Source: Corynebacterium marambiense
GTDB lineage: Bacteria; Actinomycetota; Actinomycetes; Mycobacteriales; Mycobacteriaceae
Length of the DNA stretch: 64,000 nucleotides
NCBI RefSeq assembly: GCF_016342275.1
Contig: NZ_JAEIOT010000015.1
Location: 124,001 to 188,000, forward strand
Reading direction: 5' to 3'
Shown: positions 24,123 to 31,686 of the stretch, piece by piece
How the letters are laid out: the number at the start of each line of letters is the position of its first letter
Position numbering within the stretch: position 1 is the first letter of the stretch
The notes under the pieces: generated by a model
What the model saw: only the letters and a program-made list of their open reading frames with translations
The model's database searches: none
What the model was told of the DNA's origin: nothing
Translations under genes and position numbers: made by a program

Positions 24123-25970
24123 ATGGCCGCCAATTTTGCCGAAGCTACGTACACAGACCCCAAGCAGATCCGTAACTTCTGCATCATCGCCCACATCGAC
24201 CACGGAAAGTCCACCCTCGCGGACCGGATTCTGGGTCTGACCGGTGTGGTCGATGCCCGGGACATGCGTGACCAGTACCTCGACAACATGGACATCGAGC
24301 GTGAACGCGGCATCACCATCAAGGCGCAGAACGTGCGCCTGCCGTGGGTACCGCGCTCCGGTGCGCACGAGGGCGAGCAGATCGTCATGCACCTCATCGA
24401 CACCCCCGGCCACGTCGACTTCACCTACGAGGTCTCGCGCGCGCTCGACGCCTGCGAGGGCGCGGTCCTGCTCGTCGACGCCGCGCAGGGCATCGAGGCA
24501 CAGACGCTCGCGAACCTGTACCTCGCGATGGAGAACGACCTCGAAATCATTCCCGTCCTGAACAAGATCGACCTTCCCGCCGCGGACCCCGACAAGTTCG
24601 CCGAGGAAATCGGGCACATCATCGGCTGCGAACCCGAGGACGTTCTCCGGGTGTCCGGCAAGACCGGTGAAGGCGTCCCCGAACTCCTCGACCGCATCTG
24701 CGAACTCGTCCCGCCGCCAAGTTCCGACAAGGGTGCCGACGCCCCCGCGCGCGCCATGATCTTCGACTCCGTCTACGACACCTACCGTGGCGTGGTCACC
24801 TACATCCGCATGGTCGACGGCACCCTCGAACCCCGTCAGAAAATCAAGATGATGTCCACCGGGGCCACCCACGAACTTCTCGAAATCGGCATCGTCAGCC
24901 CCACCCCGAAGAAATGCGTCGGACTCGGTCCCGGCGAGGTCGGCTACCTCATCACCGGTGTGAAGGATGTCCGCCAGTCCAAGGTCGGCGACACCATCAC
25001 TTGGGCCAACAAGGGTGCCGAGGAAGCCCTCAAGGGCTACGCGGAACCCAACCCGATGGTCTACTCCGGACTGTTTCCCATCTCCCAGGCGCAGTATCCG
25101 GATCTTCGCGACGCACTCGACAAACTGCAGCTCAACGACGCCGCGCTCGTCTACGAGCCCGAGACCTCTGTCGCCCTCGGATTCGGGTTCCGTTGCGGCT
25201 TCCTCGGCCTGCTCCACATGGAGATTACCCGGGACCGGCTGCAGCGCGAGTTCGACCTCGATCTCATCTCCACCGCACCATCCGTCAGCTACCGCGTGGT
25301 CACCGAATCCGGTGAAGAAATGACCGTGCACAACCCCTCCGACTGGCCCGGCGGCAAACCGAAGGAAGTCTGGGAGCCCATCGTCAAGATGACGGTCATC
25401 GTTCCCGCCGAGTTCGTCGGCACCACCATGGAACTGTGCCAGGCCAAACGCGGCCAGATGGGCGGCATGGACTACCTCTCCGAGGATCGCGTCGAACTCC
25501 GCTACGTCATGCCGCTCGGCGAGATCATCTTCGACTTCTTCGACATGCTCAAGTCCCGCACCCGCGGCTACGCCTCCCTCAACTATGAGGAAGCCGGGGA
25601 GCAGGAATCCGATCTGGTGAAGGTCGACATCCTCCTTCAGGGCGAACCCGTCGACGCGTTCAGTGCCATCGTGCACCGCGACAACGCCCAGTGGTACGGC
25701 AACAAGATGACCGTGAAGCTCAAGGACCTCATCCCGCGTCAGCAGTTCGAGGTGCCGATCCAGGCGGCCATCGGGTCGAAGATCATCGCCCGCGAGAACA
25801 TCCGCGCCCTGCGCAAGGACGTCCTCGCGAAGTGCTACGGCGGCGACATCTCCCGGAAGCGCAAGCTCCTGGAGAAGCAGAAGGAAGGCAAGAAGCGGAT
25901 GAAGAACATCGGTTCCGTCTCCGTTCCGCAGGAGGCCTTCGTCGCGGCGCTCTCGACGGACGAGGGATAG
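24123..25970 (+). CDS. lepA: Elongation factor 4 (LepA)
   Basis: LepA is a translational GTPase that helps ribosome biogenesis and can back-translocate stalled ribosomes. The 615-residue protein has G1 AHIDHGKST, the [10 protein letters not shown] switch region, DTPGHVDF and NKIDLP. It continues with the EF-G-like domains II, III and V and ends with the LepA-specific C-terminal domain ([45 protein letters not shown] region). Length is normal. The next gene begins 16 bp downstream. Confidence 0.98.
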   Translation: MAANFAEATYTDPKQIRNFCIIAHIDHGKSTLADRILGLTGVVDARDMRDQYLDNMDIERERGITIKAQNVRLPWVPRSGAHEGEQIVMHLIDTPGHVDFTYEVSRALDACEGAVLLVDAAQGIEAQTLANLYLAMENDLEIIPVLNKIDLPAADPDKFAEEIGHIIGCEPEDVLRVSGKTGEGVPELLDRICELVPPPSSDKGADAPARAMIFDSVYDTYRGVVTYIRMVDGTLEPRQKIKMMSTGATHELLEIGIVSPTPKKCVGLGPGEVGYLITGVKDVRQSKVGDTITWANKGAEEALKGYAEPNPMVYSGLFPISQAQYPDLRDALDKLQLNDAALVYEPETSVALGFGFRCGFLGLLHMEITRDRLQREFDLDLISTAPSVSYRVVTESGEEMTVHNPSDWPGGKPKEVWEPIVKMTVIVPAEFVGTTMELCQAKRGQMGGMDYLSEDRVELRYVMPLGEIIFDFFDMLKSRTRGYASLNYEEAGEQESDLVKVDILLQGEPVDAFSAIVHRDNAQWYGNKMTVKLKDLIPRQQFEVPIQAAIGSKIIARENIRALRKDVLAKCYGGDISRKRKLLEKQKEGKKRMKNIGSVSVPQEAFVAALSTDEG

Positions 25971-25985
25971 AAGGCTCGGTGGGGC

Positions 25986-26954
25986 GTGGTGTTCTCGTCC
26001 AGAGAACTGAGGTACCGGCGATGGACAGTTTCGGATCTGACCAGTATCGCCCCATTGTTGCCTGGTTCTGCAGGAGGAATCTACATCCTCGGTTTCACGG
26101 ATGGCTCGTGTTATGTGGGGCAGACAACCGACATGGTGAGGCGTTTTTCTGCCCATAGGCACGGTTCGAGGCATCATGCAGCGTGGGTGGATATTGAGAC
26201 GCTACTCTTCGCCGTTGTCCCGTCAGATTCTCTGGATGCCGTGGAGCGTTCCGAAATCATCCGGCTCCGCAGAACAGGTAAATCGCTGCGGAATCGGGCA
26301 TGGAACAGGGGACACCGCCAGCCTTCCTCACTTGACGTCATCATCAGTGTTGACGATCAGAGTCACTGGGCGACAGGCGGAGAAGAATACACAACCATGT
26401 CCGTCGGAATGGTGCCCATGCCAGATCCTCGGGGGTGCGGTGCCTCACGTTTACGTCGTTACACGGATTCCCGGGGGCAACATCTGACGTATCGGAAGGT
26501 GATCAGCGATTTTCACTGTGCACTTTCGCTGTTGATCCCCTCATGCGAAGAACTAGAGGGGGTCTGGTGGACGGTCTCGGATCTGCCGTCTACAGCAGGC
26601 GGCAGATACGCGACCCTGACTGTCGGGAATCTTGAACTGCTTTACGCCCCACGCACCGAATCCAGCTCATCCCCGGTGTGTGTACTTAACTGCCCTCCCG
26701 GTGTCGTGGGGAGACGGTGGTGGTCACAGAAGAAACACCAGGGCGTCCTGTTCCGACGGCATTACCGATCTGCGACGGTGGATGCGCTCACATTTCCGGC
26801 AGGATCGCTCCATAACCTTATCCGCGATACTCCTGGACTGCTCAGTGAGCTGCGGGGTTTCGTTCTTTCGTTGATGAGGCAGGCGTCAGCGGCGAAAATC
26901 GGCCGGTGGCACAGTCCTCAGTTGGTCTCCGAAATGAGAGCGGTTGGTTCGTAG
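25986..26954 (+). CDS. GIY-YIG nuclease family protein
   Basis: A GIY-YIG endonuclease domain lies at residues 30-110: GIY at 31-33, YVG at 43-45, Arg52/53, a Glu in VERSEIIRL (87 or 90) and Asn103, the usual catalytic set. Such domains cut DNA in repair enzymes, homing nucleases and restriction systems. The remaining 200 residues are Trp- and Arg-rich and I cannot assign them. The GTG start lies 16 bp after lepA without a good ribosome-binding site (only AAGG at 25972), so it may be translated by read-through from lepA. Codon use is somewhat less GC-biased than lepA, which hints at acquisition. Confidence 0.75.
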   Translation: MVFSSRELRYRRWTVSDLTSIAPLLPGSAGGIYILGFTDGSCYVGQTTDMVRRFSAHRHGSRHHAAWVDIETLLFAVVPSDSLDAVERSEIIRLRRTGKSLRNRAWNRGHRQPSSLDVIISVDDQSHWATGGEEYTTMSVGMVPMPDPRGCGASRLRRYTDSRGQHLTYRKVISDFHCALSLLIPSCEELEGVWWTVSDLPSTAGGRYATLTVGNLELLYAPRTESSSSPVCVLNCPPGVVGRRWWSQKKHQGVLFRRHYRSATVDALTFPAGSLHNLIRDTPGLLSELRGFVLSLMRQASAAKIGRWHSPQLVSEMRAVGS

Positions 26955-27038
26955 GGCACTCCCAGATGACTCACAGCATCATCGTCTAAGGTTCCCCCGA
27001 TCTGTTTCATGAGACACGCGAGGGGTGCAGCCGTAGAG

Positions 27039-27698
27039 ATGGAAGTCAACAGTGTTCCGGTGATCATCGAGCGGACCCTGGATTTCTTCCAGGGCTTTCC
27101 CGTGGAGATCATGGCAGTGATCGAGCTGGCGGTACTGATCATCGCGGTGATCAAGTTCCGTGGGTTCCGGGCGAAGAGTCCGAATCCGGCTCCGTCGGTT
27201 GCCCGGTCGACGGAGAACCGGCATCTGCTCATCCGCACGATCACCTATTCCGATTTCAGTCGCTCGCTCATCCCGCTGGTGGTGACGACGCTGTTCCCGT
27301 TCCTGATACTCGTGCTCGTGGTTGGGCTGATACCGGCGGGCTTGTTCATTGGTGGCGGAAGTGGTGTGCTGCCGTTGATGTTCCTGGTGATCAACCTGAT
27401 GGCGGTTCCATCGGCCTTCATCTTCTACTTCTGGCTGGTGACCGAACGCGTCTGGCCGGAGGTCCCGGAGAGTGACAAGGACACTCTGATCCATGAATGG
27501 AACAGGGTGTTCGCCATCGGGGTCTACGCCCTCACTCTGGTGATTTCGCTGCTCTGTTATCAGTATTCACGGGGTGGAGACATCTTCGTTCTAGGTGACA
27601 GTGTGAAAGCACTGTTCACCCTGATCATCGCCGTGTACTCCTTCGAGATGACCCGGCTCGCCGCGAGTATCTATTCACAGCTTTCTGTTCGGGTGTGA
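27039..27698 (+). CDS. Multi-pass membrane protein of unknown function
   Basis: I do not recognise the family. The 219-residue protein has about five hydrophobic segments: IMAVIELAVLIIAVIKF, the SLIPLVVTTLFPFLILVLV stretch, LPLMFLVINLMAVPSAFIFYF, VFAIGVYALTLVISLLCY and ALFTLIIAVYSF. A short charged loop (TERVWPEVPESDKDTLIHEW) lies in the middle. An ATG ten codons upstream (27009) is an alternative start. It has no obvious operon partner. Confidence 0.6.
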   Translation: MEVNSVPVIIERTLDFFQGFPVEIMAVIELAVLIIAVIKFRGFRAKSPNPAPSVARSTENRHLLIRTITYSDFSRSLIPLVVTTLFPFLILVLVVGLIPAGLFIGGGSGVLPLMFLVINLMAVPSAFIFYFWLVTERVWPEVPESDKDTLIHEWNRVFAIGVYALTLVISLLCYQYSRGGDIFVLGDSVKALFTLIIAVYSFEMTRLAASIYSQLSVRV

Positions 27699-28282
27699 CG
27701 GGGAACTGATGTCCTTCGGTCCGATATCCGGTAGATCTCGATGTGGAGTGGGTCAGCCCGGGTTGTTGGTGGAGCTTTTGGAAACGGCAGTGGCCTCGGA
27801 TTGGTAGCAGCGAGGTATGCGGGGTTCGTCGTTTATAGTCCAAGGACCGGTACATCGGCTCGGGTAGCACGTCGTGACCTACACCGCTTGGAATAGAAGG
27901 TCGTCAACGTCAAGCGGGAGAATGTTCGTCTCGTAGGTAACTAACAAGTCATGCTGCTGGTGGTGATGTGGGTGACCCGAAGATGGACCGTGCCGAGAGA
28001 ATGGAACGAACGTTCACGGTGCTCAGCAAGACGTGTTTCTCGCCGGAAGGGTGAAAACCGGGGACATCCCCATCCGGTTGAGCAGGGCCCCAGAGATGTC
28101 CGACCAGGACAGTGGTGGCGTCGGCGAGTCTCTTTGAAGGAGTCCAGAACTCGAGATGAGGGGCCTGTGTGAGTTCTCAACCTAGTCTGTGAAAGGATCA
28201 AGATACCCGCAGTGACGGGAGCCGGATAGCGGTGCTGCCCGGCGTCCTTCACATCAGAAACTTGGACAACGAAAGTAACCAC
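27699..28282. other. Noncoding stretch upstream of the diacylglycerol kinase
   Basis: No convincing gene, hairpin with T-run or repeat is visible in these 584 bases. A minus-strand open frame of 142 codons has no ribosome-binding site and looks like a chance reading. It may hold decayed sequence, since neighbouring blocks contain gene remnants. Confidence 0.4.
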
Positions 28283-29254
28283 ATGACCGACTATCCGATG
28301 GGTTTCGTCGACATCGGCGCCGTCGCCATGCTCACGAACCCGGACAGCGGACACGGTCGTGCGCGGCATTCCACCGAGCGTGCGATGGCGGCGTTTCGCG
28401 ATGCGGGTGTCGAGGTTCTAGCTTTTCAAGGGCGGACGACGAAGGATTCCCGGCGGTTGACCCGGGAAGCCGTTGAATCGGGGCGCTTTGACGCGATCGT
28501 GGTTTGTGGCGGCGACGGCATGATCAACCTAGTGCTCCAGGAGACTACAGGGAAGAAGATCCCGGTCGGGGTCATACCTGCAGGTACCGGAAATGATCAC
28601 GCCCGGGAGTACAACCTTCCTCGGACGAGCCCGGAGGCCGCTGCGGAGGTCATTGCGGCGGGTTTCACGGTGACGACGGATCTGGGGCGGATTACCGATT
28701 CCGCGGGGAACGAACGGTGGTTCGGAACCGTGATGACGGCCGGATTTGATTCCCTGGTCAGTGATCGGGCGAACCGGATGACCTGGCCGCACGGCTCCGC
28801 CCGCTATAACCTCTCGATCGCCGCCGAACTCGTCAATCTTCGCCCGCTGTCGTTTTCCATGGAGTTGCACGGCAGGCACGCGTTACCCGGGGAGACCGGA
28901 ATCGTGGAAGGGGAATCGGTCACGATCCGTGGAGCCGCGATGCTCGCTGCCTTCGGGAATACCCGGACCTATGGTGGTGGGTTGCCGGTGTGTCCCTTCG
29001 CCAATCATCGGGACGGGTTGCTTGATGTGACGCTGGTGGATCCATCCGGGAGAATCCGGTTCGCCTCTTGCATGGGGAAGATCATCAAGGGCACGCATGT
29101 GGAACTCCCGGAGGTGCACAGTTACCGGGTGCGTAGTGCTGACGTGTGGGTGTACGGCGTCGATGCGTATGCGGATGGTGAGCGGATGTCGCAGCTTCCG
29201 GTTACCGTTGAGGCGGTTCCGGCAGTGGGGCGTTTCATCGTTCCTGCTCCCTGA
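28283..29254 (+). CDS. Diacylglycerol/lipid kinase family protein
   Basis: The 323-residue protein belongs to the diacylglycerol kinase catalytic family (DgkB/YegS type), which phosphorylates diacylglycerol or related lipids at the inner face of the membrane. Key motifs are AMLTNPDSGHGRA (nucleotide loop), VVCGGDGMINLVLQ with the GGDG signature, and VGVIPAGTGNDHAREYNLP. The C-terminal lobe includes GGLPVCPFANHRDGLLDV and DGERMSQLPVTVEAVP. I placed the start at ATG 28283; the frame opens 17 codons earlier. The last codons of a second copy lie at 30388-30444. Confidence 0.88.
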   Translation: MTDYPMGFVDIGAVAMLTNPDSGHGRARHSTERAMAAFRDAGVEVLAFQGRTTKDSRRLTREAVESGRFDAIVVCGGDGMINLVLQETTGKKIPVGVIPAGTGNDHAREYNLPRTSPEAAAEVIAAGFTVTTDLGRITDSAGNERWFGTVMTAGFDSLVSDRANRMTWPHGSARYNLSIAAELVNLRPLSFSMELHGRHALPGETGIVEGESVTIRGAAMLAAFGNTRTYGGGLPVCPFANHRDGLLDVTLVDPSGRIRFASCMGKIIKGTHVELPEVHSYRVRSADVWVYGVDAYADGERMSQLPVTVEAVPAVGRFIVPAP

Positions 29255-29478
29255 TTGTGACCTAGGTGTGCCATGGCGTGACCTTGGTGAGCGCCCGAAA
29301 GCTCACCTCCCCGTCACCGAAGTGAATGACGGTCATGGGCGGTGTTTCAGGGTGGGGTGAGTGTGATAGAGCGCATAGTAGTTTCAAACCACGCAGCTCT
29401 CCTCCTTCGTCACTGAGTGAAAGTATGGTGCTGGTTAGTGGCGTGCTGGCTTGAACATTGCAAAAGGGGGCGTGGTCC

Positions 29479-30117
29479 ATGGGATTGTGGAGAACGGGAG
29501 CGGCACTGGTCTGTGCGATAGTGATGCTCATCGGTTGCTCAGCTATCGGCGGGGAAACTGATTCGGAGCAGGGGACCACGGGAAGCGGTTCCACGCCGGA
29601 GGCTCTGCCCGTGACAGCGGATCAGCTCATGAACGCCTGGATTCCTTCGGTGTGCCGCCACGAAGCGGGACATCTGGTCGATGGTGTTTTGCCCGTAGAA
29701 GACGAACGAAAGGGGTCCGCGAATATCGCGGGTGTTGGAGGGGGAAAACGGCCCGCGATCGTCATCGGTGATGTCACCGGTGACGGTGTTGATGACGGGG
29801 TTGTCGACATCGTGTGCAACGCCGGAGGGGTCGGATGGCCGTCCACCCTCGTCTTATACACCAATGGTTCAGAATATCTCGGTTCGGTACACCGGTCTGA
29901 CATTGTGGACAATCCCGGCAGGGGTCCGGTGGACGAGCTGACCATCGAAGACAGGTGGATCAGTTTCAGCTGGTACGGACCGAAGACACCGAGTGAACCC
30001 GCATGCTGTCCGACACAGTATCTGAAGGCGCGGTTGATGTACGACGGCACGGAACTCGTCGTGGCAGACATTCAGCTTGACCGTCTGAAAGACCGGGACG
30101 AGCTCTATGGTGGCTGA
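29479..30117 (+). CDS. Lipoprotein with a Ca-binding-like repeat, copy 1
   Basis: The 212-residue protein starts with a lipoprotein signal: Arg at residue 5, a hydrophobic core (ALVCAIVMLI) and the lipobox IGCS. The mature part contains a VCBS/FG-GAP-like stretch, IGDVTGDGVDDGVVDI, with acidic residues spaced as in calcium loops, and four cysteines that also occur in the second copy. The family is not known to me. It is about half identical to the protein at 30629-31396. It follows the lipid kinase by 224 bp and probably sits on the outer face of the membrane. Confidence 0.8.
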   Translation: MGLWRTGAALVCAIVMLIGCSAIGGETDSEQGTTGSGSTPEALPVTADQLMNAWIPSVCRHEAGHLVDGVLPVEDERKGSANIAGVGGGKRPAIVIGDVTGDGVDDGVVDIVCNAGGVGWPSTLVLYTNGSEYLGSVHRSDIVDNPGRGPVDELTIEDRWISFSWYGPKTPSEPACCPTQYLKARLMYDGTELVVADIQLDRLKDRDELYGG

Positions 30118-30387
30118 GTGATCCCCGATATCACTCAACCACCAGAGCCAGAGAGGTGTGGATCTGAGGATTCACCGACTCGAGTACGCGCGGCGAAGTG
30201 CTCAGCGGGCAGGGGCGCTGGAGCTTCCCGGATGCGGTGAAGGCGGCAACAACGTCGGGCCCGTCCCCGTCGCGCCAACGATTTAACTCTGAGTATGCCT
30301 CCAATACTGGCCCACAGACGCCTGTCCGGGTGGTCCTCCGAAGTTCACAGGGGCCTCTTGATCCGGCGCGGTCCAGTGGCGGGCCTG

Positions 30388-30444
30388 CCGGTCATGGTCG
30401 AGGCGGTGCCAGCGGCCGCGAGGTTCATCGCACAGGCGCCCTGA
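30388..30444 (+). pseudogene. C-terminal remnant of a second diacylglycerol kinase
   Basis: These 19 codons read PVMVEAVPAAARFIAQAP followed by a stop. The intact kinase ends PVTVEAVPAVGRFIVPAP followed by a stop. The remnant lies 184 bp upstream of the second lipoprotein gene, comparable to the 224 bp between the intact kinase and the first lipoprotein gene. Earlier parts of the kinase are not recognisable in 30118-30387, which is otherwise without a gene. Confidence 0.75.
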
Positions 30445-30628
30445 CGCAACGACACAGCAGACCGCCCGTCCACCCGCCCGCTGAGGGCGCGCCGCTTCGA
30501 GTGGGTGACCACGGATCGGGGTGGGAGCGCCAAGATTCCACTTCGAGGCACCCCACTGCTCCTACACTTGAGAAACGGACGATCCGTCCGCAACTCCACT
30601 GATCCGACCACCGCGAGGGGCGTGCACA

Positions 30629-31396
30629 ATGAGAATCAGACGAGTGGGAGCTGTACTGTTCGGCGTGGCACTGACGGCGTCGGCGTGCACCGGCGCCGAT
30701 GAGGGTGCCGAGCCGAGTACGGCTGTCGACACGGCGACCGTCGCCGGAGCCACCGACGACAGCGGTGCGGATGTCCCGCAGACGACCGGGCACCGGACGA
30801 TTGCGCCCAATGGGGAATCGGAGACAGCGGGCGCGCCGTCCAGTGAGAGCCCGGCTAAACCAGTGGCGCTTCCCGTGTCAGCTGAGCAGCTCATGAACGC
30901 CTGGATCCCCCCGGTCTGCGGGCACGACGCGGGCCAACTGGTCGACGGTGTCCTCCCGGTCGCGGACCAGCTGAGCGGTTTCGCGAAAATCGCCGGGGTC
31001 GATCCGTGGGACGGCTCGCCCCCGGATCCGGCGATCGTCATCGGCGACGTCACTGGCGACGGTGTCGATGACGGGATGATCGACATCTACTGCAGTGCCG
31101 GAGGTGTGCCCTGGCCGTCGGTCCTCGTCTTCTACACCAACGGTGGGGAGTATCTCGGCGCGGCACCCCGATCCGAGGTCGTTGAGAATCCCGGCCGGGG
31201 CCCGGCCGATGAGCTCACCATCCAGGACGGCCGGGTCAACTTCAGCTGGTACGCGCCGGGGCCGAATGACGGTGCGTGCTGCCCGACGCGGTTCATGAAA
31301 GCGCAGATGGTCTACGACGGTGGGGAGTTCGTGGTGACGAACGTCCAGCTGGACCCGTCCCGGGACCGCGCCCCCGAGTTCTATCAGGCGAAGTGA
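30629..31396 (+). CDS. Lipoprotein with a Ca-binding-like repeat, copy 2
   Basis: The 255-residue paralogue of the preceding lipoprotein has a lipobox, TASAC, at about residues 16-20 and a Ser/Thr/Ala-rich linker about 40 residues longer than in copy 1. The same core follows: AEQLMNAWIPPVCGHDAGQLVDGVLPV, then IGDVTGDGVDDGMIDIYC, and a WYAPGPNDGACCPTRFMKAQM segment. The function is unknown. The GC content is clearly higher than in copy 1, so the two copies have diverged in composition as well as sequence. Confidence 0.82.
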   Translation: MRIRRVGAVLFGVALTASACTGADEGAEPSTAVDTATVAGATDDSGADVPQTTGHRTIAPNGESETAGAPSSESPAKPVALPVSAEQLMNAWIPPVCGHDAGQLVDGVLPVADQLSGFAKIAGVDPWDGSPPDPAIVIGDVTGDGVDDGMIDIYCSAGGVPWPSVLVFYTNGGEYLGAAPRSEVVENPGRGPADELTIQDGRVNFSWYAPGPNDGACCPTRFMKAQMVYDGGEFVVTNVQLDPSRDRAPEFYQAK

Positions 31397-31641
31397 CCGA
31401 CGCTTCCGAGCCGGGGCACAGTCGCCGGGGGTTGTGCCCCGGGATCCGGCTACGGCCCGTCCGGTGTCATTGACCGTCCGGTAAGGGGGCTCCGGGGTCG
31501 GAGACCGGACACCCGTCCGGCTATCCGCCGGCACCATCCGTGGTCCGGTCGAAGCCGCTGGGTCCGGGCGTCGCGGGGTGGTGGAGGCTGCAACCGTGGA
31601 CCGGTACTCCGGTGTGGTTGCATCTCACTCCCAGGGCCTGC
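31397..31641. other. Intergenic region between convergent genes
   Basis: No gene is visible between the second lipoprotein gene and the terminator of the arginine-deiminase gene. Confidence 0.4.
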
Positions 31642-31686
31642 AGGGCGGCGCACCGGGCGCAGGGATTCGGCCCGGTGCGCCGCCCT
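31642..31686 (-). terminator. Terminator of the arginine deiminase gene
   Basis: AGGGCGGCGCACCGGGC and its exact reverse complement make a 17-bp stem with an 11-base loop, beginning one base after the stop codon on the minus strand. Confidence 0.8.

Noticed and set aside
23961-26177. A 738-codon open frame opposite lepA
   Set aside because: It mirrors the codon structure of lepA, has low-complexity composition and no family features; high-GC genes commonly leave such antisense frames.
28000-28015. Second SOS-like palindrome GAACGAACGTTC
   Set aside because: Core spacing resembles a LexA site, but both outer flanks mismatch and no gene starts nearby.
27941-28369. 142-codon minus-strand frame upstream of the lipid kinase
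   Set aside because: It overlaps the kinase start, lacks a ribosome-binding site and has an arbitrary-looking composition.
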